A DNA stretch of 24,259 bases from Baffinella frigidus (GCA_026770585.1 MU646922.1:225670-249928), one strand, 5' to 3'. Shown: positions 14,521 to 21,938, numbered from the stretch's first letter. Program-made: numbers and translations. The notes: generated by a model not told the origin, from the sequence alone.

Positions 14521-14604
14521 GCCCCCTCAATCTCAACATACCAGCCACCGCACATCTCTTCACCCCCCACCCCCCCTCCATCAACCATCACTCACCCCCC
14601 CCGC

Positions 14605-14751
14605 CGTGCTCCCCCTATAGGACCACCGTAGGGTTATGGTAGAGGCCTACTGTAGGGTCCTGGGGGTGTGAGGACGGAGTCCTGGACGGGCCCGCCTCGG
14701 GCGGGAGCGGCATGAGAAGTCATTTCTGTAGACATTAGACATGAGCCTAGG
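14605..14751. repeat. Direct repeat of 14334-14484
   Basis: GCCGTGCTCCCCCTATAGGA to ACATGAGCCTAGG with few differences (GTAGCGGCC against GTAGAGGCC, TTTATGTAG against TTTCTGTAG). Spacing of about 270 bp suggests a segmental duplication that carried HpN material with it. Confidence 0.9.
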
Positions 14752-14780
14752 CGGGCCCGTCCAGGACTTCGTCCTCACAC
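14666..14780. mobile_element. Hairpin element HpN
   Basis: GTGTGAGGACGGAGTCCTGG then ACGGGCCCGCCT on the left pairs with AGGCGGGCCCGTCCAGGACT then TCGTCCTCACAC on the right. Arms of about 32 bp have two mismatches. The loop has ATGAGAAGTCAT. Confidence 0.88.
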
Positions 14781-14845
14781 TCAGTTAATCTGGGCTCCTC
14801 ATCAAATACATTTAGATGCTCTTAGTACTGGAGCGTATGTTAATA

Positions 14846-15012
14846 GCGACGCAACCTATAAATAGTTTTGTAAAGCAACTCGTTCTGGTACAAATTATAA
14901 AAAGGTCCATTTAAAACTAAAAAGGGCTCCAATTCCTTTTTAAACGAGGTCTTGTTTTATACTTTGTACCAGGAACGAGTTACTTTACAAAACTAATTAT
15001 AGGTTGCGTCGC
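14846..15012. mobile_element. Hairpin element HpO1 with TA duplication
   Basis: GCGACGCAACCTATAAATAG then TTTTGTAAAGCAACTCGTTC then TGGTACAAATTATAAAA is mirrored at the right end, giving arms of about 58 bp. TA flanks both sides (14844-14845 and 15013-15014). HpO2 at 16011-16179 is an inverted copy. Confidence 0.93.
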
Positions 15013-15014
15013 TA

Positions 15015-15295
15015 TGAATGTATGGAGTCCTGATCTAAATGTGTTTCATGCGGCGCCCAGATTAAGTGAGGCAGAGCTAGAAGGTCTCTCTCTGCTCCAT
15101 GCAGAGTTCATCTCCATAAAAGTATTAATTAATTCACTCGGAGTCAGAACATTTCGCCTAAGTCAACTCCCCCTGAAAGCCAGCGCCTTAAGTCAAATGC
15201 CGTCCATGGTGGCCAGGTCCATCTAAACGAAAACAGGGGAAAGTTGACTCAGGTGAGCTGGTTGACTTAGCTGAAATCTTGTGGCTCGGAGTGTC
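15015..15295. other. Unannotated with a short inverted repeat
   Basis: A solo AGTGAGGCAGAGCTAG end of the HpF/HpG type lies at 15066-15081. GCCTAAGTCAACTCCCCCTG (15159-15178) partly mirrors CAGGGGAAAGTTGACTCAGG (15234-15253), perhaps an old hairpin. A plus-strand frame of 70 codons here shows nothing recognisable. Confidence 0.45.
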
Positions 15296-15387
15296 ATTGC
15301 TTTTGCGCAACGAAATTTACTACACAAATGCTTTACTATTACTTTTATGAGCAAATCGTGTAGTAATTTCCGTTGCCCAAAAGCAAT
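15296..15387. mobile_element. Hairpin element HpP1
   Basis: ATTGCTTTTGCGCAACGAAA then TTTACTACACAAATGC pairs with GTGTAGTAATTTCCGTTGCC then CAAAAGCAAT. The core CTTTACTATTACTTTTATGA is shared almost exactly with HpC4, whose outer tips are unrelated. Confidence 0.86.
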
Positions 15388-15443
15388 TAATTAATGGTTA
15401 TATGGAGATTAGAGTGCACACGACCTCTCCCGTCGTCCCTGCT

Positions 15444-15561
15444 CAGCTATTCACACTTAAGAAGATAAATAATATTCCTTATCTTCTTAAATAATTATAG
15501 TTCAGCTATTTGCACTTGAGAAGATTAAGAATATTCCTTATCTTCTTAAATAATTATAGTT
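15444..15561. repeat. 59-bp tandem duplication, each unit a hairpin
   Basis: Units start at 15444 and 15503. Each has TTAAGAAGATAA or TGAGAAGATTAA facing TTATCTTCTTAA around AATATTCC. The pair lies within a 170-bp insertion (15447-15616) bounded by TCAG. Confidence 0.9.
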
Positions 15562-15669
15562 GGGTTTTCCCCTAGTTTCCTCTTAATCCTCTTAATATAT
15601 TCTTTTCTGAGATCAGACACAGCCTCAGTCGGGGTGCATGCATGGTGGCCGTGTTGGTGTTGACAGAGG

Positions 15670-15761
15670 CCTCTCTCTCTGTCTGTCTCTCTCTCTGTCT
15701 CGCTCTCTCTCTCTCTCTGTCTCTTTGTCTCTGTCTGTCTGTCTCTCTGTCTGTCTGTCTG

Positions 15762-15793
<32 letters not shown>

Positions 15794-15900
15794 GGCCTGT
15801 CTCTCTCTCCCTCTCTCCCTCTCTCTCTCTCTCTCTCTCCCCCCCCCTCTCTCTCTCTCTCCCTCTCTCTCTCCCCCCCCCCTCTCTCTCTCTCTCCCCC
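15670..15900. repeat. (CT)n / (CTGT)n pyrimidine microsatellite
   Basis: CTCTCTGT and CTGTCTGT runs followed by CTCTCCC and C8-C9 tracts. It accounts for the long Ser/Leu-rich and Arg/Glu-rich frames in this region. Confidence 0.98.
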
Positions 15901-16010
15901 TGATGGGGCGCACGGCAAGCAGGCGACGCGTCTCTGGATGCAAGACCGCGTGCACGACCCACCTCTCTCCGAGAAGGGTCCGCCACCCACTTTCCGCATT
16001 AGATTTCACA

Positions 16011-16179
16011 GGCTCGCAACCTATAATTAGTTTTGTAAAGTAACTCGTTCCTGGTACAAATTATAAAACAAGACCTCGTTTAAAAAGCAATTGGTGCCCT
16101 TTTTAGTTTTAAATGGACCTTGTTTTATAATTTGTACCAGAACGAGTTGCTTTACAAAACTATTTATAGGTTGCGCCGC
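16011..16179. mobile_element. Hairpin element HpO2
   Basis: CGCAACCTATAATTAGTTTT and GTAAAGTAACTCGTTCCTGG on the left, with the mirror GAACGAGTTGCTTTACAAAA and CTATTTATAGGTTGCGCCGC on the right. It is the reverse of HpO1 with about the same length. The left tip is slightly eroded. Its loop carries AAGCAATTGGTGCCCTTTTT. Confidence 0.92.
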
Positions 16180-16204
16180 TATTAATTTGGCGTGGTTGTC
16201 GCGT

Positions 16205-16510
16205 CCCCGCGGAGAGGGAGAGGAGGGAGGAGAGAGAGAGAGAGGGGAGAGAGGGAGAGGGGTAGAGGGAGAGAGAGAGGAGAGAGAGAGGGGGGAGAGA
16301 GGGAGAGGGGTAGAGGGAGAGAGAGAGGAGAGAGAGAGAGAGAGAGGGGAGAGAGGGAGAGGGGTAGAGGGAGAGAGAGAGGAGAGAGAGAGAGGGGAGA
16401 GAGGGAGAGGGGTAGAGGGAGAGAGAGAGGAGAGAGAGAGGGGGGAGAGAGGGAGAGGGGTAGAGGGAGAGAGAGAGGAGAGAGAGAGCGAGAGAGAGAG
16501 AGGGCGGTAG
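16205..16510. repeat. Purine array with 48-bp higher-order unit
   Basis: (AG)n with the landmark GGGGTAGAGGG starting at 16259, 16307, 16361, 16409 and 16457 (periods 48, 54, 48, 48). The 48-bp period keeps all frames open. A pyrimidine tract containing CTCTACCCCTC follows at 16541-16617, so the two together could fold or form triplex DNA. Confidence 0.95.
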
Positions 16511-16540
16511 GGGACGGGGACGGCGCCCCGGGGTTCTCTC

Positions 16541-16617
16541 ATCTCTCTCTCCCTCTACCCCTCTCTCCTCTCTCCCCTCTCCTCTCTCTCCCCCCTCTCT
16601 CCCCCCCCTCTCTCTCA
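16541..16617. repeat. Pyrimidine tract (CT)n/(C)n
   Basis: CTCTCTCCCTCTACCCCTCT and more C-rich runs, complementary in sense to the purine array just upstream. Confidence 0.95.
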
Positions 16618-16646
16618 CTGCCGCAACGTGTGACGGAGGGTATCTC

Positions 16647-16787
16647 CCACCAGCCATCCCAAGTGCCTCAAACAGTGCCCTGGAAGGTCTTCGATTTCAC
16701 CTTGCGTCGGGGTCGGATCCGACCCCGACCCAAGGTAAATCGGAAATGCCCCGGAGCACTATTTGAGCCACCTGTAAGGGGTAGTGG
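16647..16787. mobile_element. Hairpin element HpM3
   Basis: CCACCAGCCATCCCAAGTGC then CTCAAACAGTGCCCTGG pairs with CCGGAGCACTATTTGAGCCA and GGGGTAGTGG. The centre is TCGGGGTCGGATCCGACCCC, a perfect palindrome. It lacks the TTGACTTTT words of HpM1. Confidence 0.87.
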
Positions 16788-16837
16788 TTCGCAGCCAACG
16801 GGGTCTTGGGGGAGTTCAACCAGCGGCGTGACTGTGT

Positions 16838-16977
16838 TTATCCGGGGAAACCTATTTTTCTTGAGTTTGATGACAGGGAAAATTACTACACAATTCGTTC
16901 TTATTAGTAATATTAAAGCATTTCTGCAGTAATTTTCCTTGCCATCAAACTAAAGAAAAATAAGTTTCCCCGGATAA
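16838..16977. mobile_element. Hairpin element HpP2 with GTGT duplication
   Basis: TTATCCGGGGAAACCTATTT at the left and its mirror ending CCCCGGATAA at the right. GTGT sits on both sides (16834-16837, 16978-16981). Inner arms carry GGGAAAATTACTACACAATT and the loop CTTATTAGTAATATTAAAGC. Very similar to HpP3. Confidence 0.92.
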
Positions 16978-17007
16978 GTGTTGCTCCGCTCCGCACTCTC
17001 GCACTCC

Positions 17008-17164
17008 CATCTAATCGCGGCGAGTATTTGAGTCAAACACGATCTTGGTAACGAATTTTACTACGCACCAGGTTTTACTATTACTTTTATGAACCAATTG
17101 TGTAGTAATTTTCGTTGATAGGTCCTAGAAATCGTATTTGACTCAAATACTCGTCCGGATGGAA
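17008..17164. mobile_element. Hairpin element HpC4 carrying the HpP core
   Basis: Outer arms GGCGAGTATTTGAGTCAAAC and GACTCAAATACTCGTCCGGA follow the HpC plan. The centre ACGAATTTTACTACGCACCA through TTTTACTATTACTTTTATGA to GTGTAGTAATTTTCGTTG is the HpP1 core. Confidence 0.87.
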
Positions 17165-17235
17165 TCGCGCCACCTTCCATACCCTATGGCGCAGGGCGTC
17201 CATCTCAAGGACCCCCCGGCCACAAACCGAGGAAT

Positions 17236-17293
17236 CCACTGTTACTTTTTTAAGTTAACAGAGGTTCCACTTTTGCTTTGAGACGTTCCACTC
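17236..17293. repeat. Repeat AE, copy 2
   Basis: CCACTGTTACTTTTTTAAGT to GAGACGTTCCACTC, matching 2214-2270 apart from an extra TT and minor changes. Here it is not inside an HpC arm, though HpC3 and HpC4 lie on either side. Confidence 0.85.
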
Positions 17294-17474
17294 TCGAACC
17301 GCTAACAGCGAGTTCCGCCCAGAAGTGGCTCCACGCCCCCCTAAATTGCAAACCCCGAACTGAGCCGGGGACATGTTTAATTAAACATCTTTAATTTAAA
17401 ATAACACGATTCCCTATTTGTTCATAGGAGTATCTGAGAGAGAATCTGTTCGAAATGGCTCCACGCCCCACGCA
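17294..17474. other. Unannotated spacer
   Basis: Contains a small AT-rich inverted repeat TTTAATTAAACATCTTTAAT and two copies of the phrase TGGCTCCACGCCCC (17327-17340, 17457-17470). No gene seen. Confidence 0.5.
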
Positions 17475-17642
17475 AATCTCATCCGGAAGAGTATTCATAA
17501 TGAATACGATTTCGGGGATCTCCGATCCGATTTCGGTGTATCCTGAGACTCTAAATGAAGTCTAGATAAACGACTGTCTTATTTCTACCCTCAAGATACA
17601 CCAAAATCGTATTCATTATGAATACTCGGCGGGATTAAATCT
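17475..17642. mobile_element. Hairpin element HpC3
   Basis: AATCTCATCCGGAAGAGTAT then TCATAATGAATACGATTTCG pairs with CGTATTCATTATGAATACTC then GGCGGGATTAAATCT. It is closely similar along its length to HpC1 (758-921), including TAGATAAACGACTGTCTTAT. Confidence 0.9.
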
Positions 17643-17764
17643 GAGCGAGACTCTGTCCGGGGCGCAGGGGAGCGAGAGGCGGAGGGGGCGGCGCGTGGGG
17701 TGCGGGCGGCGACGGGGGGGGTCGGCCTCGTAGTCGCCTCGCCGATGCTGAGGGCGCTGCAGGT
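17643..17764. other. GC-rich spacer
   Basis: G-rich sequence (GGCGGCGACGGGGGGGGTCG) with no gene or repeat recognised. Confidence 0.4.
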
Positions 17765-17905
17765 TTATCCGGGGAAACCTATTTTTTCTTTAGTTTGATG
17801 GCAAGGAAAATTACTACACAATGCGTTCTTATTAGTAATATTAAAGCATTTTGGTAGTAGTTTTCCTTGCCATCAAACTGAAGGGAAATAGGTTTCCCCG
17901 GATAA
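17765..17905. mobile_element. Hairpin element HpP3 with AGGT duplication
   Basis: TTATCCGGGGAAACCTATTT at the left and CCCCGGATAA at the right, with AGGT directly on both sides (17761-17764, 17906-17909). The body matches HpP2 closely, including AAATTACTACACAATGCGTT and CTTATTAGTAATATTAAAGC. Confidence 0.93.
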
Positions 17906-17989
17906 AGGTCCCCCCACACGGAGAATCAACAAAACGCCGTCATGTGGAACACATGACGGCGCTGCAGGTCCCCCCAGCTTTTTATTATT

Positions 17990-18094
17990 CATTCCACGTC
18001 ATTTGTTTCACGTTATTGTTGGCTCTACCAACAACCTACCGTACCAACAATCTACCGTAGAATCAACCAAACGTGGAACACATGACGTGGAATG
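17990..18094. mobile_element. Hairpin element HpS
   Basis: CATTCCACGTCATTTGTTTC then ACGTT pairs with AACGTGGAACACATGACGTG then GAATG. The loop repeats CCAACAAyCTACCGTA twice. A smaller relative, GCCGTCATGTGGAACACATG followed by ACGGC, at 17936-17960 is itself a palindrome. Confidence 0.85.
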
Positions 18095-18268
18095 ACCACG
18101 CAAGAGTGGAGGGCAGAGTGCCGTGTAGTAAAAATAGCCAAACCTGGCTATTTTGAAAAGTTCATAAGTCAACATTCTCCGCCGAGAAAATCGAGATTTC
18201 GGAAAGTTGATACACATTCCGTGTGAACTGACTTGTTTCCCCAGGTCAGTCTTACACTCTTGCGTGGT
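18095..18268. mobile_element. Hairpin element HpT, abutting HpS
   Basis: ACCACGCAAGAGTG mirrors ACACTCTTGCGTGGT. Inside are GTGTAGTAAAAATAGCC, a palindrome AGCCAAACCTGGCT, and GTCAACATTC / AAGTTGATAC words. Arms beyond the tips are diverged. It begins at the base after HpS. Confidence 0.75.
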
Positions 18269-18388
18269 TGACATCAGACCGCCGCGAAACTCGCTGGAAG
18301 CATGGTATACCTTCACATGCCCAATAAGGGATACCCTTTAGCCGGTTTCTGCCGCGATCCTCTGCACCGGGGGGCCTGATGTGATCCG

Positions 18389-18451
18389 AAAGGAAGCATG
18401 GCCTTTCTGCAGGATACGTTCCGGTGTCCGCTTATGTTGGGAGCTCGAAGA
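18389..18451 (-). repeat. Dispersed repeat Y, copy 3 (inverted)
   Basis: GGCCTTTCTGCAGGATACGT and TCCGGTGTCCGCTTATGTTG then GGAG is the reverse complement of 9966-10019. It continues into AACCTAGAGGACCTGAAGGA, the reversed Z/Y lead-in. Confidence 0.83.
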
Positions 18452-18545
18452 ACCTAGAGGACCTGAAGGATGCAGTAGATGCCCAATAATCACATGCGCC
18501 TGGCGTTTTTTGCGAAGCCGCGTTTGCGAAGCGAATCCCTAAGCT

Positions 18546-18710
18546 AATAGGGCAACGGCCTGAAAATGGGGTAGTTTAGGCCTACGGTATTGCCTAGGAC
18601 CTCCTACCGTAGGCCGAGACTTTTTGGTCCTAGGATCCCTCGGCCTACGGTAGGAGGTCCTAGGCAATGCCGTATGCCTAACTACCCCATTTTCAGGCCG
18701 TTAGCCTATT
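18546..18710. mobile_element. Hairpin element HpQ1
   Basis: AATAGGGCAACGGCCTGAAA then ATGGGGTAGTTTAGGC then ATTGCCTAGGACCTCCTACC is mirrored to the right end CCGTTAGCCTATT. Arms are about 75 bp. HpQ2 (19294-19461) is an inverted copy and HpQ3 (21614-21722) a partial one. Confidence 0.93.
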
Positions 18711-18717
18711 TTAAAAT

Positions 18718-18944
18718 GTCCTTTTATTCTGTTTGTCCTTTTATTCTGTTTGCATGGATAGCCTCGTGTGGCATGGATATGAGGCTATTCATGCGAACAG
18801 AATCATAAGTCAATTATTGGATTTTTGCCCAGGAAACACGCGAAAAGTCAGCAATTGGTCACGTACCTACACGCTTTCCGTGTAGCATTCCCTTGAATTT
18901 TCAAAATGTCCTTTTATTCTGTTTGCATGGATAGCCTCGTGTGG
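18718..18944. mobile_element. Hairpin element HpE2 plus an extra partial end
   Basis: The full element spans about 18779-18944: GAGGCTATTCATGCGAACAG at the left and TGTTTGCATGGATAGCCTCG then TGTGG at the right. Just upstream, 18718-18771 holds a second right-end-like piece (GTCCTTTTATTCTGTTTGCA, then TGGATAGCCTCGTGTGG). The centre has CTACACGCTTTCCGTGTAG instead of the HpE1 palindrome. Confidence 0.85.
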
Positions 18945-18959
18945 TAATGCCACAAGCTA

Positions 18960-19094
18960 ACGCCAGCGGACCCCTTAGCCTACGGTAGGAACCCCCCCTC
19001 CTCCTACGACGTTTAAAACAAGAAGGCCTTTAAAAGTCGTAGGAGGGGGCTCCTACCGTAGGCAATCCGTAGGCTCTAAGTACCTCGCTGGCGT
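18960..19094. mobile_element. Hairpin element HpR with TA duplication
   Basis: ACGCCAGCG and CGCTGGCGT tips are flanked by TA on each side. Inner arms TTAGCCTACGGTAGGAACCC and GGGCTCCTACCGTAGGCAAT pair, then TCCTCCTACGAC and GTCGTAGGAGG. The loop is AACAAGAAGGCC. Confidence 0.89.
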
Positions 19095-19139
19095 TAGATT
19101 TTCAGATGAGTGGGCAGAAAGGGCACGTCCCACCATTAT

Positions 19140-19292
19140 CTAGCTCTGTCCCACTTGGATTTGGGCTCTTCATAAATTCGCCCCCCCCCCATTTCTCATG
19201 TGAATTTCTTGGGGGGGGGGCAAAATTCACCTTGGAAATGGGGGGGGGGGGGCGAATTGATGAGGAGCCCACATCAAGTGGGACAGAGCTAG
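19140..19292. mobile_element. Hairpin element HpG1
   Basis: CTAGCTCTGTCCCACTTGGA then TTTGGGCTC pairs with GAGCCCACATCAAGTGGGAC then AGAGCTAG. Inside are AATTCGCCCCCCCCCC and GGGGGGGGGGGGCGAATT. The 3' end meets HpQ2 with almost no spacer. HpG2 is at 20865-21025. Confidence 0.9.
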
Positions 19293-19293
19293 G

Positions 19294-19461
19294 TTAATAG
19301 GGTAACGGCCTGAAAATGGGGTAGTTAGGCATACGGCATTGCCTAGGACCTCCTACCGTAGGCCGAGGGATCCTAGGACCAAAAAGTCCCGGCCTACGGT
19401 AGGAGGTCCTAGGCAATGCCGTAGGCCTCACTACCCCATTTTCAGGCCGTTGACCTATTAA
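19294..19461. mobile_element. Hairpin element HpQ2
   Basis: TTAATAGGGTAACGGCCTGA at the left and CCGTTGACCTATTAA at the right. Close to identical to HpQ1 read on the other strand, including the loop GATCCTAGGACCAAAAAGTC. TA (within TTAA) lies at both ends. Confidence 0.93.
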
Positions 19462-19490
19462 GTTTCTAGCGCTGACGAGACACTCCGCCG

Positions 19491-19682
19491 CACCCGGACA
19501 CGAACAGGTCTACGTCCTTTTAAATTCGGGTTGCGTCCTTTTAAATTCGCAGGTTCTTTTCGACAACTTCGCGAAATTGATCTGAAGGGCCACGTGTTTT
19601 CACATCAAGATGCGGAAACACGTGGCCCTTCAGATGACCGAATATGGTCATCCCGAAACGTAGACCTGTTCGCCTCCGGGTG
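19491..19682. mobile_element. Nested hairpin HpAA
   Basis: Outer arms CACCCGGA..CGAACAGGTC then TACGT and ACGTAGACCTGTTCG..CCGGGTG. Within is a second hairpin: ATCTGAAGGGCCACGTGTTT (from about 19578) against AAACACGTGGCCCTTCAGAT (to about 19636). Long open frames across it on both strands are a by-product. Confidence 0.82.
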
Positions 19683-20022
19683 TACTGACTCTCCGCGGTC
19701 GTGTCCAGGCACGCGTCCCTGGCGGAGGTCGTGTCCCTTCTGTACTGACGCTCGTGTCCGTTCTGTACTGACGGCCTCTGGGCGCGGTTACACGATGCGG
19801 CAGACAGCGGCCAACGCGCTGGAGGTCTCGTCCGGAGCGCCAGGTTCCTCTCCACACACTTCGCAGATCGGTCCATTTACTTTCGTGGTACTAATTAACA
19901 ACTACTCGGTACCAAGACATGTTATTAACCGACATTTTGACGCGGCGGCAGACTGCCGCGCCGATCGTGAAAGCGCTCGGCGGGTCGTGCGTCGTCTCCC
20001 CCCTCGTCTACGAGGTCAAGAG
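19683..20022. other. Unannotated, with short direct repeats
   Basis: Three copies of a phrase like TCTGTACTGACG / GTGTACTGACTC at 19680-19775, mixed with CGTGTCC. A plus-strand frame (19531-20352) is open but crosses HpAA and the telomere-like array and shows no recognised domain. Confidence 0.45.
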
Positions 20023-20118
20023 CCCTACACCCTACACCCTACACCCTACACCCTACACCCTACACCCTACACCCTACACCCTACACCCTACACCCTACAC
20101 CCTACACCCTACACCCTA
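20023..20118. repeat. (CCCTACA)n telomere-variant array
   Basis: About 13 perfect heptamers, reverse complement TGTAGGG. Encodes the artefactual PYTLHPT repeat in open frames. Confidence 0.97.
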
Positions 20119-20325
20119 CGGGAGGTTCCCTCCGCGCCTCCTGAGAACTCTCGAGGACCAACCGCCGGATCCAGAGATGTTTCTAGTCAACTATCTGATG
20201 ACTTTAGGCGTTACCTGATCACGTTGATGCGGTGCAGGTCGGGGGCATGTATCGAAAGAACAAGGGCGGAGGCTTCGACCACGCCCCCGGGCTTTCCGCC
20301 GCAGGTACCACAAACCCACGTCACG

Positions 20326-20421
20326 TGTCAACTTGTTGCATGTCAACTTTAAGAAGACCATGCCATGTCAACTTTAAGAAGTCGCATGTCAACTTGGAGA
20401 AGACTGTGTCAACTTTAAGAG
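20326..20421. repeat. Tandem ATGTCAACTTTAAGAAG-type repeats
   Basis: Five variants of (A/C)GTGTCAACTT or ATGTCAACTTTAAGAAG with irregular spacers. This is the reverse of the CTTAAGTTGACAT repeats at 2800-2857. Confidence 0.88.
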
Positions 20422-20510
20422 TCATCTCTCTCTGCCTCCGCCGGGTTCACTCAACTGGACGTTATTGGATCCTGAATCCTGAATCCTGGACCCTCCGAAA
20501 CCCGAAACCC

Positions 20511-20552
20511 CGGCGGAGATACGGGGGAGGTTCCAGGGGAACGACACACAGG
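20511..20552. repeat. Dispersed GAGATACGGGGGAGGTT repeat, copy 1
   Basis: GGCGGAGATACGGGGGAGGT then TCCAGGGGAACGACACACAG. Related copies are at about 21553-21596, 21722-21740 (short), 21765-21806 and 21947-21990. The copies sit beside minisatellite or telomere-like arrays. Confidence 0.85.
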
Positions 20553-20560
20553 GGCTCACG

Positions 20561-20776
20561 GCTGACTCGTGTGAGATGACCTGAAGGGCTGACTCGTGTG
20601 AGATGGCCTGAAAGGTTGACTCGTGTGAGATGACCTGACAGGCTGACTCGTGTGAGATGGCCTGAAAGGCTGACTCGTGTGAGATGGCCTGAACGGCTGA
20701 CTCGTGTGAGATGGCCTGAAAGGCTGACTCGTGTGAGATGACCTGAACGGCTGACTCGTGTGAGATGACCTGAACG
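20561..20776. repeat. 27-bp minisatellite, 8 units
   Basis: Units start every 27 bp from 20561 (20561, 20588, 20615 and so on to 20750). The consensus is GCTGACTCGTGTGAGATGRC then CTGAAMG. Variation is confined to a few positions (GACC or GGCC, AAAG or AACG). The period is nine codons, so a minus-strand frame reading SHTSQPFRP stays open. Confidence 0.97.
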
Positions 20777-20864
20777 GCTCCAATTCCCGCCTCAGAGAAC
20801 ACCTCCATGGGAGAGAGGACGGGCAAGAGGGGAGGCTGGCGGGCCAAGACAGGCCCCGTGACAC

Positions 20865-21025
20865 CTAGCTCTGTTCCACTTGAATCGGGCTCGACAATTT
20901 GTCGAGCCCAAATCACAACGGTTCGCCAAAAGTTGATAGATTCCCTTGAAAAAATAGACTTTTGACGATTTGGGTCGAATAAAAGGACACAATCGATTTA
21001 GTCAACCCGAGTGAAACAGAGCTAG
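20865..21025. mobile_element. Hairpin element HpG2 with 5-bp target duplication
   Basis: CTAGCTCTGTTCCACTTGAA at the left and GAGTGAAACAGAGCTAG at the right. GACAC lies on both sides (20860-20864 and 21026-21030). The interior has CGGGCTCGACAATTTGTCGA and CAAAAGTTGATAG / GACTTTTGACG words. Confidence 0.91.
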
Positions 21026-21030
21026 GACAC

Positions 21031-21399
21031 GGGGCAGGTTCTTGAGGCTCATAGACGTTTGTTTCTGAGGCGGGCCCGTCTCGTAAGGTTCATAGACGTT
21101 TGTCTCACTCAACTCAAGGCTCGAGGGTCTCATTTAGGACCTGTATCGAGAGTAGTAAAGAAGAAGAGAAGACGGGGCCTACGCGGAACCACTGGATGGC
21201 AACCGACAAGGATAAGGGACCCATATGGGTCCCCTTCCAAAAGTCATCATACCCGAGAACAAATCGATTTTTCTCCAAAAGTGGCCAACTTGGGGGGAAG
21301 AATTGTGAACTGACCGCAATTCCCAAATTCTAGACAGTCGTTTCGCGTAGGCAGGTTCCTGAACCCGAAACCCGCAACTGCCAGAGACACGAGGGAGGT
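21031..21399. other. Unannotated with short duplication and palindrome
   Basis: AGGTTCTTGAGGCTCATAGA then CGTTTGT recurs about 50 bp later (21036 and 21086). GGGACCCATATGGGTCCCC (21217-21235) is palindromic and may be the centre of an old hairpin with CCAAAAGTCATCATA on its right. No gene is supported. Confidence 0.5.
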
Positions 21400-21552
21400 T
21401 CCTAACCCCTAACCCCTAACCCCTAACCCCTAACCCCTAACCCCTCACCCCTAACCCTTAACCCCTACCCCCTCACCCCTAACCCCTAACCCCTACCCCC
21501 TAACCCCTAACCCCTAACCCCTAACCCCTAACCCCTAACCCCTAACCCCTCA
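21400..21552. repeat. (CCCCTAA)n telomere-variant array
   Basis: About 20 heptamers, reverse complement TTAGGGG, with a few CCCCTCA or CCCCTAC variants. A short further run is at 21746-21761. This variant is not seen in the other arrays of the window. Confidence 0.97.
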
Positions 21553-21596
21553 TCCGGCAGAGATACGGGGGAAGTTTGCGGGGTACGGCACAAAGC
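21553..21596. repeat. Dispersed GAGATACGGGGGAGGTT repeat, copy 2
   Basis: CCGGCAGAGATACGGGGGAA then GTTTGCGGGGTACGGCACAA, directly after the CCCCTAA array. Confidence 0.85.
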
Positions 21597-21613
21597 TCAT
21601 AGGATAATGGACT

Positions 21614-21722
21614 AAAAACGGCCTACGGTAGGAAATTCCGTAGGGCTCCTACGACCAAAACGTCCTAGGATTTTGGCCTACAGTAGGAGGTCCTAGGCAA
21701 TGCCGTAGGCCTAACTACCCCA
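21614..21722. mobile_element. HpQ3, partial
   Basis: CGGCCTACGGTAGGAAATTC faces GGCCTACAGTAGGAGGTCCT then AGGCAATGCCGTAGGCCTAA then CTACCCC, the right arm of HpQ. The left arm and both CGGCCTGAAAATGG tips are missing. Confidence 0.83.
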
Positions 21723-21764
21723 GAGATACGAGGGAGGTTCCTCACCCCTAACCCCTCATCCGGC

Positions 21765-21806
21765 AGAGATACGGGGGAGGTTCGCGGGTCACGACACGGA
21801 GAGGCG
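21765..21806. repeat. Dispersed GAGATACGGGGGAGGTT repeat, copy 3
   Basis: CCGGCAGAGATACGGGGGAG then GTTCGCGGGTCACGACACGG then AGAGG, preceded by CACCCCTAACCCCT. Confidence 0.85.
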
Positions 21807-21847
21807 TAGATGACTGAACAGTGGCTCTTTCAAGCCAGATCTTAAAC

Positions 21848-21938
21848 CTCTCTCTCTCCTACCCTCTCTCACTCTCTCTCTCTCTCACTCTCTCTCTCTC
21901 TCTCTCCCTCTCTCTCCCTCTCTCTCCCTCCCTCCACA
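21848..21938. repeat. (CT)n microsatellite
   Basis: CTCTCTCT runs with ACTCTC and CCCTCTCT interruptions. Confidence 0.97.

Noticed and set aside
15546-16932. Long Arg/Glu-rich and Ser/Leu-rich open frames on both strands
   Set aside because: They are translations of AG/CT microsatellites with periods divisible by three.
19531-20352. Plus-strand open frame of 273 codons
   Set aside because: It crosses hairpin HpAA and the CCCTACA array (PYTLHPT repeats) and has no recognisable domain. Opposite-strand frames are equally open.
20561-20776. CRISPR array
   Set aside because: The units are contiguous 27-bp tandem repeats without unique spacers, in a eukaryotic context.
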